From Lamellibrachia satsuma (taxonomy: Eukaryota > Annelida > Polychaeta > Sabellida > Siboglinidae), in NCBI GenBank assembly GCA_033239005.1, contig BSQZ01000051.1, positions 4,664,684-4,728,683 of the forward strand: a stretch of 64,000 nt of DNA, read 5' to 3'. The position numbers and the translations under genes are program-made. The notes under the pieces are model-generated. The model did no database searches. It saw only the letters and a list, made by a program, of their open reading frames with translations, and was not told the origin of the DNA. Shown here piece after piece: positions 10,817 through 22,125 of this stretch. Within the stretch, counting starts at the first letter, position 1, and the number at the start of each line of letters is the position of its first letter.

Positions 10817-12770
10817 CTTTGAAGAGAGTAGTGACTTTTGTCAGTACGTCTTTGACAATTGTGACAAATGGCGGCTATTCCACAAATTTGCCAACTGTCT
10901 TGTTTATATGCTTTCCAATTATGTGCAGATTCAACAACTTGCATGGCAGTTGGTTCACCGACTCTATCAAGTTTTCCCTGATGTCACTAAATCTGATGTA
11001 GTTGGTTTATTAAAGCAATACATGAAGCATAAAGGAATATACAAAGATATTACTGTGAAACAGAAAAATAAATATACTTACCTTCAGGATGTTCAATCCA
11101 TACTCAATGTGCCGCTTTACACAAAGTTCCACTTTAGAGATAGTAAGATCAAATCCCAATATGTCAACATGCAATATGGCTTATGTGGAGTCTAACATAT
11201 CAACCTTCAGATGTCCTTGGAGAGGTCCTGGAACATGTCCCCAGATTATCATGCTCCAACAGTAAAACATTCATTGAGGTAAACATGCACTACTGCATGA
11301 ACAAACAATACCAGATATTCCACACTGATGACACACATTAACAGTTGCTAACACTTTTTGTAAGTTATGTTATAATAACATTTCTGCAGACAAACAAGTC
11401 AGCAGATATTTATTTAATTATCTGACAGTGTAATTTTCTATTGGTGTTCTATATTCCAGGAAATATATGGGCAATTCCGTATTGGAGAACCCAGACTGCT
11501 AAAAAATAAATCTTTTTGGAACGTTCCTTATTCTCAATGCTTAGTTTAAATGCGATTGTACATCGTTGATGAAATAGGAAGTTGGAAGATGTCGAAACCG
11601 CTTTCCCCACTTTTGGCCTTATATAAGATGAACACGGGGGTTTGTCCCCTAGTATTTGGTGTTCATGGGGTTTTCTGCGCAGACAGGCTTCCTGTTTCTT
11701 CATCGGTATTCTTGGCTTATGTTTATATAGGTTAGCGAAATGGCCCCACCTGTTTGTAATTAAATTTGTGTATTGGTGGTGGAATGTCTGTATTCTTTGC
11801 ATTACATGTTCATGACGACTTTTTGATGTATATATGTTATCGTCATGCTTGTAGGAATGTGGGCTCTGAGAAACTTGCCGGACGGGGCTGTACATGTGTT
11901 CAGTTCCTGTCTGGTTTGCTTTGAGGAGCTCACATTCCTGTTAATGTTCTTCCCAAAGTGGCTGCGTGATAAGCAGTCCACTTTGCAATAATAAAACGTC
12001 ATTTATTTGGCCTGTTTCAATTCACTGCTACATCGGACTTGTGTTGGTTATTGCATAAAAATAAATCTTTTTGGAACAGTACCAAAGTTTCACCACTTAT
12101 GTCAAAAACGTGTAGAATTTTGACCAAAGTAAAAAATGTTATGTTATCGGTTCATTTTCTTTAAAAATAGCATTTCCAATGAGGTGCATTTGTAGCATTG
12201 CAGCCAATGAAAAGGCAACACTTACAGAAACCCACCCCATCTTCCTAACTCTCAACTTACTTATTTTTATTTTGCTGATTATTTAGGTTAATATACTCTA
12301 AATACTAAATGCAGAAAGCAATACGTACTGCACATATCACACTTTGAACAGGAAGGTGATACATTTTCATACATTTTGTCTGTAATTCCGTTACCAAAAA
12401 AGTCATAAAAGTTTTCCTGAGAACTAACTATTGATTGAAATTAAAAGTTACTTGAAATTCTCTTATTAGATACACACAGTAAAAGGTTAGATCACTAACT
12501 TTTAATGTATCTTCTCTGATCTTGTGTAAAACCTGGTAACGGAATTACATTTTGGTAATGGAATTACATGGCACTTTCTCTTGTAGTGTAAGAATCCAGG
12601 AATGGAAACCAAGTCGTATTTTTGCAACAAGAGGTCAGCACTGACAATAAGACAATGTCTACAAAGTTATAAAGGGCAGTTTCAGTCTCCCTGTTTCCAG
12701 AAAGGTCCATGTCAAATTGAGTTGAAGAGATGACAACCTGACTTTAAAAATCACAACATCCAGTGAAAAT
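10817..12770. repeat. Tandem duplication, unit 2 (1954 bp, carrying an insertion)
   Basis: This is a direct copy of 9418-10816 with a 534-bp retroelement inserted at 11523-12056 plus a duplicated 21-bp target. Unit 2 then continues into DNA (12771 onward) absent after unit 1, so the junction at 10816/10817 is the duplication breakpoint. Confidence 0.92.
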
Positions 12771-13194
12771 GTGTATTGCATGACATTACAGTAGCATTAT
12801 CATATGAAGATATAGTTCCCTGTAAAAATGCAGAAGAGTAAAGACATGTACCAATTTTAAACAAACAGTACACACATCATGACCAAACTTCTGTCCAATA
12901 CATAGTCACTACCCATGTATATATAGTAATGTCAACTAGCAGCATCAATTCAGACGAACTGTCATGACATGTTGGAAATTGACGTTGTTTATTTCTGTGT
13001 AATTCCATTACCAAAATAAAATTTTTCATCATTTCATCCATTTGTTAGATTTTTCAATATATACAGCTGCCTATTGTAGGGTAGGGTCTGTATTTCCAGA
13101 TCATATTTAACCATCCTTTCTAGACATATGCTGGTCTTGAAAATATAAACATATATGCAAAAATATGCTTTTTGCTGTTACCGTGGAATTGCCC
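11469..13194. mobile_element. Candidate non-autonomous DNA element with GGGCAATTCC inverted ends
   Basis: The left end ATATGGGCAATTCC (GGG at 11469) and right end GGAATTGCCCATAT (to 13194) are inverted repeats flanked by ATAT on both sides, which fits a 4-bp target duplication in AT-rich DNA. Internal copies of GGTAACGGAATTAC and its complement GTAATTCCGTTACC occur near 12389, 12535, 12553 and 13001 and could be subterminal binding motifs. Without the retroelement and its duplicated target the element is 1171 bp. It has no transposase frame. The left 747 bp also occur in duplication unit 1 from 10070. The superfamily is not recognised, and the inverted ends are short, so chance is possible. 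Confidence 0.5.
11523..12056 (+). mobile_element. 534-bp retroelement insertion with 21-bp target duplication
   Basis: The insertion interrupts unit 2, and the empty site survives in unit 1 (around 10103-10123). A perfect 21-bp target duplication flanks it (11502-11522 and 12057-12077), beginning AAAAATAAATC and ending TTTTTGGAAC. A TSD that begins with an A-run fits target-primed reverse transcription with an L1-like TT/AAAA cut. The 3' end holds AATAAAACGTCATTTATTT, then GGCCTGTTTCAA and ACTTGTGTTGGTTATTGCAT. This tail recurs in reverse at 24871, 25877 and 33134. No long coding frame on the sense strand suggests function (61 codons at most). It is a SINE, or a 5'-truncated LINE tail. Confidence 0.85.
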
Positions 13195-14460
13195 ATATAA
13201 TAATGTGCACTAATGGTGACAAGATTTAATAGTTAATGAATATTATTGAATCATTGTATGACAATATAAAATTTTAACTTGCCGCTATAGATGCATTGGT
13301 ATGCAAAACTTTCTTGGAACGAGGGGCTTTCGCTGCAGACACTTTCCTTGCTAAAACTAAAATATAAAACAAATGAATAACTAATGCAAGCAATAATGGT
13401 CAAAATTTCATTAGCTATAGGTATTTAAGCTAACTTGTAACAATCAAAAATATAAATATCTGAATGATGTGCTATTTTCTAAAACTATGTACATTGTCAT
13501 GCAGCTGATATTCATCACAACACTGGTATTATTAGTTGCTAGGCAATGACAAAGGAACTTGGGCTGTAATGTTTACAGTAATTTTTAATGCAGACCCTCT
13601 ACTCCGCGTAGTTCATAAAACAAAATGGAACATTTTATATTAATCACATCAGTGATATAAATCAGTTGCAATTTTAATGTACACAACCATGCCTATAATT
13701 ATTGCTTGTTTAGAAATTTTATCCCCCCACCCAGTAATTTTAATACTCATATTTGCAATGCCATGGGCAAATAAAATTCATGTTTTATATGGGTTACATT
13801 CTATGGGAGGGTGAGAAACTTTGATGCACAACGAGTTGATGGCAGTGATTGCTAGGCCTACCTGCTCCCTCGTCTTGATGATGGCTGTTGTTTGTCGCTT
13901 CTTGCATGTACGTCGAACATATGACGCAGGAACTGTTGTTGGGATGGCATCTGGCTTGAGGGAACGCTTACGGTATTTCTTGCTCTGCCATCAGATTTAT
14001 AGCTGCACTTGATGTGGCCTGTTCATCGAAAAACTCAGCCCCAAAGGTAAAGTGCGCAGAGCAGATGACACTTTAGAGAGGGGTCAGCCCATTCCATTCT
14101 CGTGTTTTTCGCTGCACAAACCAACGACGGGTGAAGCGAGGGAGCTTTTCCTCTGGACGAAACCTGTGCAATATAATTTCATTCGAGGTGCGGTTACTAC
14201 AGCCTCCGACTATACACCTTTGGCCACTCATTTTTTGGACTCAAACGTTACGCTCATACACAACAACAATGTCGATGGAGTCACTTGAGGGCGGCTCCAA
14301 CGAGGTGTGTCTTTACATCACTTCCGCCTTGCTCAGTGGCTGACGACCAACCGACCGACCTAGAAATCGGCGAATTAAGCGCGGAATTTGAAGGTTAAAA
14401 ATGGTACTCATTTGCCGGCCGATACGGGGACTAACTCGCGATGTATGCATGTTCTACTTA
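13195..14460. other. Unassigned DNA
   Basis: No gene or known element recognised. Overlapping short frames at 13821-14343 are uninformative. Confidence 0.45.
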
Positions 14461-14462
14461 AA

Positions 14463-14771
14463 GTGGGGAGAGTTGGTCTAATGGTTAGAGCACCCGTCTG
14501 TCGATCGAGAGGACCACGGGCAACTAAATCAACTTGGGCCTTTATAACTAATGTATACTAGTATATATTAGTTATAAAGGCCCGAGTTGATTCAGTTGCC
14601 CGTGGAGTGGACGGTGGTTCGATTCCACCTCCGCCGTTTCGAAGCTTGGGCAGTTTCGTTCAAACCGCTTTGCCCGTGTCTTTCGGAAGAGACACTAAAC
14701 GCCGTTGGTCCAAACTCCTCCATTAGCTCAAGATTGGGCTGTTTGGAGTATAACTACTTGATACCTGAGAC
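14463..14771 (+). mobile_element. tRNA-derived SINE, copy 1 (interrupted)
   Basis: The 5' part is tRNA-like, with an A-box TGGTCTAATGGTTAGAG (14475-14491) and a B-box GGTTCGATTCC (14616-14626). A non-tRNA body follows with GTGTCTTTCGGAAGAGACAC and GCCGTTGGTCCAAACTCC. It matches the copy at 17834 closely, except that a 90-bp hairpin element plus an 8-bp target duplication sits between the boxes, which would wreck the internal Pol III promoter. The open frame 14587-14859 here is a shadow. Confidence 0.88.
14515..14604. mobile_element. 90-bp hairpin MITE inside the SINE
   Basis: The whole insert is an inverted repeat: 44-bp arms (14515-14558 and 14561-14604), a 2-bp centre and 3 mismatches. Ends are CACGGGCAACT and its complement. 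GAGAGGAC (14507-14514) and GAGTGGAC (14605-14612) flank it and correspond to a single GAGAGGAC in the uninterrupted SINE at 17834, so this is an 8-bp target duplication with one later change. An 8-bp duplication fits the hAT superfamily, though the ends are not the usual CAGNG form. Confidence 0.85.
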
Positions 14772-14879
14772 TAAAAGTTCACTCAAGCACAGTCGCACGC
14801 CTCGTATACTTACCTCTGCAGTTTTCGACCCATTGAAATCTCGCTTGATATTGCGTTAGAGACGTCACAGCGTCTGTTT

Positions 14880-17830
14880 ACGACAATAACGATACATAGT
14901 GTTGTCTGAGCAAAATATATTTTTTTATATATAATATAACATGGAACACGTTTATGGTATACATACCTTCATAAAAAACCAACTTTGCATGCTTACCAGA
15001 CATTATTATTGAGCGTCTGTTGACGCATGTCTCGTTCGTGGCCACGTGACAATAATATCCCTTTTTGTGGTAGAACTATGGCAAGCTAGTCTGGGCACGG
15101 ACCACAGTCACTTTTCCCATAGACGACCATTATAACATTCTTGCGCCTACATTGAAAATTTATCCTACAATTTTTTTTTTAAATTCACAGAAAATGATAG
15201 ACTCACTAAGACACCTGGTGTGCGAAATTCGTGAAAATGACATACCTCCTTTTCGCACAAATTGCTTCAAAGCATGAGGCCCGTGCATTTCTGCCATGAA
15301 ATTCCCCGGTTTCTCAAATATGAGTACATCCTGCCTAACAGCCACTGTGTCATTACGCAACTGCTATACCTACTGACAAATGGTATCATTTCAAAGCTTA
15401 GATGCTACTGTGCACAAAAACATCACTTCTACTCACTCATGCACACAATTTCTGCTCTCACAAATAAACCCTATCTGCACAATGAATTTTTTCCTTGGGA
15501 CTCTTTATGTATGTATGCAATGGCGGATGGATTCTGACTGTGGTCCGTGCCCTAATTAATTTCCGACATATCACAAACTGTCACGAAAGTTATACCAAAT
15601 CGAAGAAAAACCTTTATCTCGATAAATCACAGAAGGAAATCCACATTGCAATGCAACACATTAATTGATATGTCACCGAGACATGCCCCCGTATGTGAGG
15701 GGAAGAATTTCGAGTGGGCTGAGTTGCACATATGCACTTTAGTCATAAAGCCCACACTGCTTGCTGTGCCAGAGATATAGAAAATCTTACAAGTGTTTCA
15801 CAAAATATGGGGTATTTTCATCAATACAACACTAAAATTGTCAACAAATTTTTTATTAAAATATTAAAAATTTTTTTTTTTAATATCCACTGTTTTTGGG
15901 CAAAAAGCAGGCATTTCTGTGTATTTCACAACATTGATAGGTAATGTTGAGCGTTCAAACTACAACGAATTATGGTATGTGTGAAAACAAGCTATATATC
16001 TGACAAGTTTTCAGGTGAACATTTGGCATTGCTGACACGGATGACCCAATTTCAAGTCACTGAAGGTGCCAACTGCCTGTCAACGAGATAGAATGGAATG
16101 CTGCCTGTTTGGGGCTTTTGAGTGTCTCCTGTTGCAACTACAGTGACGATAAGCCTACTTTTTGCTCAGATTTCAACTACAGGGGGTTGTAAATTCTATT
16201 CAGAGTTTACATTTGGGCATTTTCTCAGCCAATAGCTGTGCAGCATGACAGACAAGTGGTCTACCCCACTAAAATTATGGCCATTGCTTAAATGTCAATT
16301 AGACAGATTGCTCCCAGATCAGTCAGATAGGAAACGTTTTTGACTCTGATACAGATATCAGCATGGAGAAGAAAAGTGAAGGTGTGGCAAAGTTCCAAAT
16401 AGCCAAAAATGAGAGGAGATGTGGCTTTGAGAAGGGGCACACTGTGCCAGGATATTGTCGTTCTACACATACAGAATAAATTGTGCACCTTGGGGGCTTC
16501 ACTTTGAAGGAGAGGATTTTATGTCACCTGTCCAGGGCATGATAACTGCACAGCAAAATTGACATTGGATTGCTATGGAGGTGACTGCAAGATATGCAGG
16601 TACTCCTCTATAGCCTGCTCAGGTGGGAAAGGAAACTGGTGGAAAAAATCAATGTACCTGCAGACAGTTACTCTCCACTATCTCAACATGACCAGTAGAG
16701 ACAGGATTACACCGAGAAAGATTCTGCAACTAAGATAAGGGGGAAATGCACAAGCGTTAACAAAACTGTGTCTTAACACAAACTGAAATGATGGCCTGAA
16801 CAGAGGGTTGAGTGCTTTTCTACCAAAAAATGTGAACTTCAGTCGCAATGTCAAGGGATGTGCCTGTGCAGCCATTGACAGGCTGAATATGGAGCGGGAA
16901 ACTCTCTACTGTGGAAATTGGAGACAAGCAAAGCTTCTATTAGTAAAGGTGGAAGCGTGCCACACACTCCCCCCACATGTATGTGAGGGGAGTTCAAGAG
17001 AGGATTACCTCATAGCCCTGCGAGCACAACGAAGCATCGACACACAGACAGACAGACAAGCAGCTGAGCATGCAAAAACACACAAACTGGTGAGTAATGA
17101 TAAGACTGGCTTAATTAATTCTTTGATTTGTCTCTCACCTGTTCAACTGCACAATTTCTAAATACACTGAGGGTAATGACCATGACCAAAACAATGCTGC
17201 TCTCTCACACACTGTCTTTTATTGTTGTTTACATGCAGTGGCTCCAGTATCATAAGCTGTGGATTAACACACAAGCTGACATTGCAAATATGGCTACAAC
17301 TTAGATGTCTAGGAATCTTTGATAAATTATGGTGTAGCATATACATTAATCTATGTACAAGAACTGTCTTCCATTTCCCAGCTGGAAATTTCACACATGT
17401 GACACCATGCTGGGCTAGCTAGCGTATACAATATGCCCACCAATTTACACCTGGTTTTTACCAAACTGTACAGAACCGACCCTAGAGCATCCTTAATAAA
17501 GTTGACAAGATGTTGTGAAAGCTTGGTTTTTATTAGTTGTTAGTTGTACAGCAACATAGGCAGCGCTCCTGGATTAGCCAATCACAGAGAAGCTTAGAAC
17601 TGCACTTTGGCTGGATCTCACTTCCTGTTCAGAAACCGCGTGTGAGCATCTACTGGATAAATTGTTGTGATAATAGTTCGTTTTTGCCTATATTTACAAG
17701 TTGTGAACATTCAACCACACTTCACCAAGAACCACCAGGACTCAGGTATGTATAGAGTGATGTAATTATTATAAATATGAATTTTTTGTTCAATTAGCAA
17801 CGAAAAATGTCACGGGCATGGCACTGGTAC
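14880..17830. other. Unassigned DNA
   Basis: No supported gene. Frames at 15262-15537, 16808-17161 and 17158-17394 lack recognisable motifs. Poly-T and poly-A tracts occur near 15171 and 15870. Confidence 0.45.
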
Positions 17831-17833
17831 TTA

Positions 17834-18052
17834 GTGGGGAGCGTTGGTCTAATGGTTAGAGCACCCGCCTGTCGATCGAGAGGACGGTGGTTCGATTCCA
17901 CCTCCGCCGTTTCGAAGCTTGGGCAATTTCGTTCACCCCACTTTGCCCGTGTCTTTCGGAAGAGACACTAAAAGCCGTTGGTCCAAACTCCTGCGTTAGC
18001 TCAAGATTGGGCTGTTTGGAGTATAACTACTTGAGACTTGAGACTGCCAGTC
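17834..18052 (+). mobile_element. tRNA-derived SINE, copy 2 (uninterrupted)
   Basis: This is a clean reference copy. The tRNA-like head (about 17836-17908) has an A-box TGGTCTAATGGTTAGAG and a B-box GGTTCGATTCC at tRNA-like spacing. It then runs through TTTCGAAGCTTGGGCAATTT and GTGTCTTTCGGAAGAGACAC to GGAGTATAACTACTTGAGAC. The middle block resembles conserved central domains of metazoan SINEs, but I cannot assign it with certainty. It is not a functional tRNA: the acceptor stem does not pair convincingly and the repeat body follows directly. Confidence 0.9.
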
Positions 18053-18059
18053 TAGGCAA

Positions 18060-19234
18060 AGTCAATCGCCCTACAATGTTTTTCTATCTGGCTGTTGCTA
18101 CTAGTACGGCGAAGATCTCGCTCGGCCGAAACGTAAGTATTTTCATGAAACGTGAAACCTTACAAAAACGCCATAAACAGCGCAATAAACACGTCTTTCG
18201 TGTCTGTATGCATTCTTATATGTATATCACTAAAGTTACCTGACAATAACCATGTAAAAGTGTGAAATTATTACCTTTTTGTCAGAACGCATGTGCTTGT
18301 CAAGGTTTGTATATAACCGGATGTTGTTGTGAGCGAGAATAGCACGCGGGATTTCCATAGATCTATATAAGGTCACGCTAAGAATTGCCGTCTGCTGGCC
18401 ATAGAGTTACATCATTAATAATGCCCCTATAAACTACTAACTTACTAACGGGTGTTTTATTTATGTTTGTGCTGCTGGCCCATTCTGGCCTCATTCTACA
18501 CGAAATCGCGTTTGATCATGTGACCAAAAGGCAACATCACGTGCACAGTATGGTGGCTAATTGTGAAATGTTTTCTATTTCACCGATAAAAGCACTTCTA
18601 AGTAATTATTTGGAGCACATTTCTTCAGTTTCTTGACGCCCAATTGTCGGTGGTATGTCACAGAATACACATGTGAAACGGTTAGTGCGTATCGGTTTTA
18701 AAACTTAAATTATTAGTTCCGTAGCCAAATGGCTACAGAACTGCCAAAATGGCGCTTTAGCAAATGCACGTCAGGCCTTTTGCCCCAGAGACGAAGAGCG
18801 GGGCGAAAATTGTTGCCTACTGCATGTGTAACTAGCCTAGACGGGGCAGGTCACTAAGTCAGACAAGTGACTAACTAGTATCCTGACTGGGGCTGTCTAG
18901 GGGGTCTAGGCCTGTGACCATGTTGTAATAGTTCCAATACATTTAATTGATGGTGTTTTTACTGCAAAATGTTGTCAAAGTAGTGTTATTATTCAGATAA
19001 TTTAGCTGAGGCCACGGACCAAGCCAACTGCAATATTTTAGTATTTTCATTCTGTTTACTTACAATAACAGTATCACCCACGACCAATGAACTTCATTTG
19101 CTCAACTTTATTATTTTAGATGTTAGTATGTAATAAATACAAGCTAATTTCACTACCTTTTGATTACTTTTGGCATAACTGAATAATTTATCACACTGTT
19201 TACTTTCCAGGTTCATCACTACTCGAGTGTCATC
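18060..19234. other. Unassigned DNA upstream of the Mutator-like fragment
   Basis: No gene recognised. A candidate splice acceptor (TACTTTCCAG) lies just upstream of the next ORF at about 19201-19210, so a small 5' exon could exist here, but I cannot identify one. Confidence 0.4.
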
Positions 19235-19936
19235 ATGCCACGGGCAAAGCCCACAAAGAAGTGGAAATTTTATGGCAACAAGTATACAAGGCCATTGAAA
19301 GAAACTGCCAAGCCGTGTGCTTCTGAAGAGAAACTACAGTACACCAAGAAGAGAAGTGTTGTCACTGAACTTGATGGGTACAGACTGATAGATGTGCGGA
19401 ATCTGGTGAACTTTGTCAGTGCTTTCACTTGTCCTAACTGCGGTGGTCATGGGTATACTGTCACAGAGGACATTGCTAGACTCCGAAGTTCTCTGTCATT
19501 TGAGTGCATGAATCATGACTGTGGCCACACTTACAAACTGAACTCTCAGCCTGATGGTGAAAGTGTCAACACCAGATTTGAGATGGTCATGTTTATCATT
19601 GGTCGCAACCGACAACAAGCTGTGCGTCTCCTCGGAGAGATGAACATGCCTCCACCTGTGTCCTGTACTATGTGGAACAAAACGAAGGACAAGATTCATG
19701 AGTTCATTAGGGATGGAAGTTCATGGATGGAAGGTCAGCCACTTCAGCATCAAGCTGTGTCAGTTCTAATATGTATATGTATATACATATACGTGTACGT
19801 GTACGTGTACGTGTATGTATGTATGTATGTATGTATGTATGTATGTATGTATGTATGTATGTATGTATGTATGTATGTATATATATACTCTGTTAGATGT
19901 CTGTACCAGAGCGATCCTGGTTCAAACAGCATGTGA
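19235..19936 (+). pseudogene. Mutator-like transposase, N-terminal fragment truncated by a microsatellite
   Basis: Residues 1-175 resemble the N-terminus of the Mutator-like transposase domain proteins common in marine invertebrates. There is a basic start (MPRAKPTKKWKFYGNKYT), then LIDVRNLVNFVSAF-type sequence, then a zinc ribbon with CPNCGG (near residue 70) and CMNHDCGH (near residue 96). The hallmark NMPPPVSCTMWNK follows (near residue 143). After QPLQHQAV the frame runs into TATG/TACGTG microsatellite, giving a meaningless Tyr/Val/Cys tail. The catalytic DDE part is absent from the window. It could be a first exon, but no clear donor is visible before the microsatellite, so truncation is more likely. 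Confidence 0.75.
19769..19886. repeat. TATG-type microsatellite
   Basis: A TATATG/TACGTG stretch passes into about 17 copies of TATG. It forms the 3' border of the Mutator-like fragment and keeps frames open on both strands. Confidence 0.95.
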
Positions 19937-19996
19937 CAGAGTAAATAAATTATAACTAAATGTTAGGGCAAATGCTATTTATCTGATATATATATA

Positions 19997-20949
19997 CAGT
20001 CGCGCCTCGTTATAACGCGGTAGTCGGGGTCCACGACTTCGGACCGCGTTGTAAGCGAGGCGCGTTAGGTGTTCTCATATCTGCCACCAGGGAGCTACTA
20101 AACAACAGCGACCGCCGCCCGCTTGCAGCATTGTCTTATACGGCAATATGCAGTTTATGGAACTTATTAAACGTGTATACTAGCATCAACGTGTATTATT
20201 TTTAAATGTCACACCTTCTTGACTCTTGAACTGAATAAAACACATGTACGTATGGAATAGATCTACGATGATGATGTACTTGACCAACAGGCCTACGAAT
20301 CGAAAATAATAAGCTGGACCTGAGCAGCCGAAAACGTATATGATTTGACAAACGTAGTATGCAAGCTGATAAAACACATAAAAAGACAATAGGTACAATT
20401 AATAATTGTTTCACTTCGTCTTTCAACCGATCTCTACCGAAGCATAAATTTATTACGCACCACTTAACATCGATTCATCATTTCATATGCGGACGACGAA
20501 TTCGTATTTTCGCCACCGGTAGCGCCTTGGGTTAGGAATTTGGCATGTTAGTTTCGCGTCGCGAAAACGATTAAATTTACGATGTAACGGAAGCATGTAA
20601 TTTCACCCAAGTGTTATCTTGGTACTGCATGTAAAATGCATTTAAAACGGTTGATCTGATTCTTACGCGAGGCATATTTGTGAATCTCGATTGCATTTTT
20701 ACAAACCGTCGAAGTGAAGCCAGCGACAGCGATTGATGTCGGCGGCAGCGCAAAACAAACAACACGTTGATACTCGTTCACTGACATTGTTCACCTAATG
20801 TTTCTTGAGAATTGTCAAAGCAATTCTAAGTAGGTTTAAGCGGGCCCATTTGACATTTTCCCCTGGCGGCAGAAATTCGGGGTCCACGACCGACCGCGTT
20901 ATATCCGAATCCGCGTAATAACGGGGCGCGTTATAACGAGGCGCGACTG
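19997..20949. mobile_element. Tigger/pogo-like MITE, copy 1 (953 bp)
   Basis: The terminal inverted repeats begin CAGTCGCGCCTCGTTATAAC and end with the complement. CAGT plus CCTCGTTATAAC is the typical end of Tigger/pogo elements of the Tc1/mariner superfamily. TA precedes the left end; the right flank reads TG, which is probably a mutated TA duplication. No transposase frame exists inside, so it depends on a helper. It is the reverse-oriented relative of the copy at 22879 (shared blocks GGCGCTACCGGTGGCGAAAA and CTGCTCAGGTCCAG). Confidence 0.9.
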
Positions 20950-21180
20950 TGTATATGTACAATATATAGCATAATATATAATATTTATTTACGTAGGTTG
21001 ATTGTTTATTAATAGTGACATGGATATAGCATATATATATATATATATATATATATAATGTATGATGTATAGCATAAATGTATAATATTTATATAAGTAT
21101 AGAAGGTCAGCATATAATGTATACGTATAGCATAATATATACATACTATTTATGATGATGTACTCAAACGTACACTCATA
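20950..21180. repeat. AT-rich microsatellite region
   Basis: Alternating AT runs (about 21030-21058) and imperfect TATAATGTATAGCA repeats. No gene. Confidence 0.7.
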
Positions 21181-21184
21181 CAAA

Positions 21185-21969
21185 CATCCTCGCCAGAGGA
21201 ATTACATCCATTGATTATGGTGATGGTTTGAGTGGACGTCCTCATGGTGGACTGTTTTTATGGAGGCGTTCACTCGACCCCTTTATCGTTGATTTATGCT
21301 GACGAGAAGAGACTCCTGGGTCTAAAAATTACCAGCTCTAACGCCACTATTCTACTTCTTAATGTCTATCTATCTATCAGACTGATGACAATGCTGATGA
21401 ATATCTAGAAATTTTAGGCAAAATCCAGGCCATAAGCGATTAATTTGAATCAACCAATATATTCATCATTGGTGATTTTAATGCGGATATTAAGAACCCC
21501 AGTCTTTTTACTCCATTTCTCAAATCTCAATGCTTTTATAAACGATTGTCACCTTATCACAAGTGACACATTGCTTCTCCCCTCTGATGCTTTTACATAT
21601 GTTAGTGATGCGCAAGGCTCAAGGAGCTGGCTCGACCACGTGTTCACCACCCACTCTAGTCACTCATCAATATCTGATATGGAAGTTAAATATGATTGTG
21701 TCTCTTCCGACCACTTACCTCTATGCTTTTCCCTATATGTCAAGTTATTACCTTCCCCTGAAGCCACCATACAGGAGCAAATTCACGCACCTCATCCTGT
21801 GTGGAATGCTGCCTCCCCCCAGGATCTCCATAACTATCATACACAAACCGGTTTGCTTTTATCTGCTATTGATGGACCTCATGAGGTTTTAAGATGTACT
21901 AACCCTAATTGTAATGATGAAGCCCATCGCACTTTGCTAAGCAATCTTTACAATGATATTATAAAATAA
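21185..21969 (+). pseudogene. LINE endonuclease fragment, frameshifted
   Basis: GLSGRPHGGLFLWRRSL-like sequence (about 21227) and FIIGDFNADI (about 21465) lie in one frame. The end of the domain is open at 21445-21969 and contains GSRSWLDHVFTTHSS and CVSSDHLPLCFSL, with the SDH motif of the AP-like endonuclease. Stops and frame changes occur between 21290 and 21480. The 5' part of the element is missing, as usual for LINE truncation. Confidence 0.8.
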
Positions 21970-22125
21970 CTTAAAGACGCTGCCGAGGTAATCCCTACTA
22001 AGGCTAACAACACATCTTCTAAGTATACTGTTCTAGGCTGGAATGACCTAGTCAGAGACTCCTATCAAGCTGCTAGAGAATCCTTTCTCTTCTGGCGGTC
22101 TGCTGGGAGTCCTCGCCATGGTCCC

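Noticed and set aside
14463..14771. Possible tRNA gene from matching A and B boxes
   Set aside because: The head continues into a repeated non-tRNA body seen in other copies and is split by a MITE, so it is a SINE.
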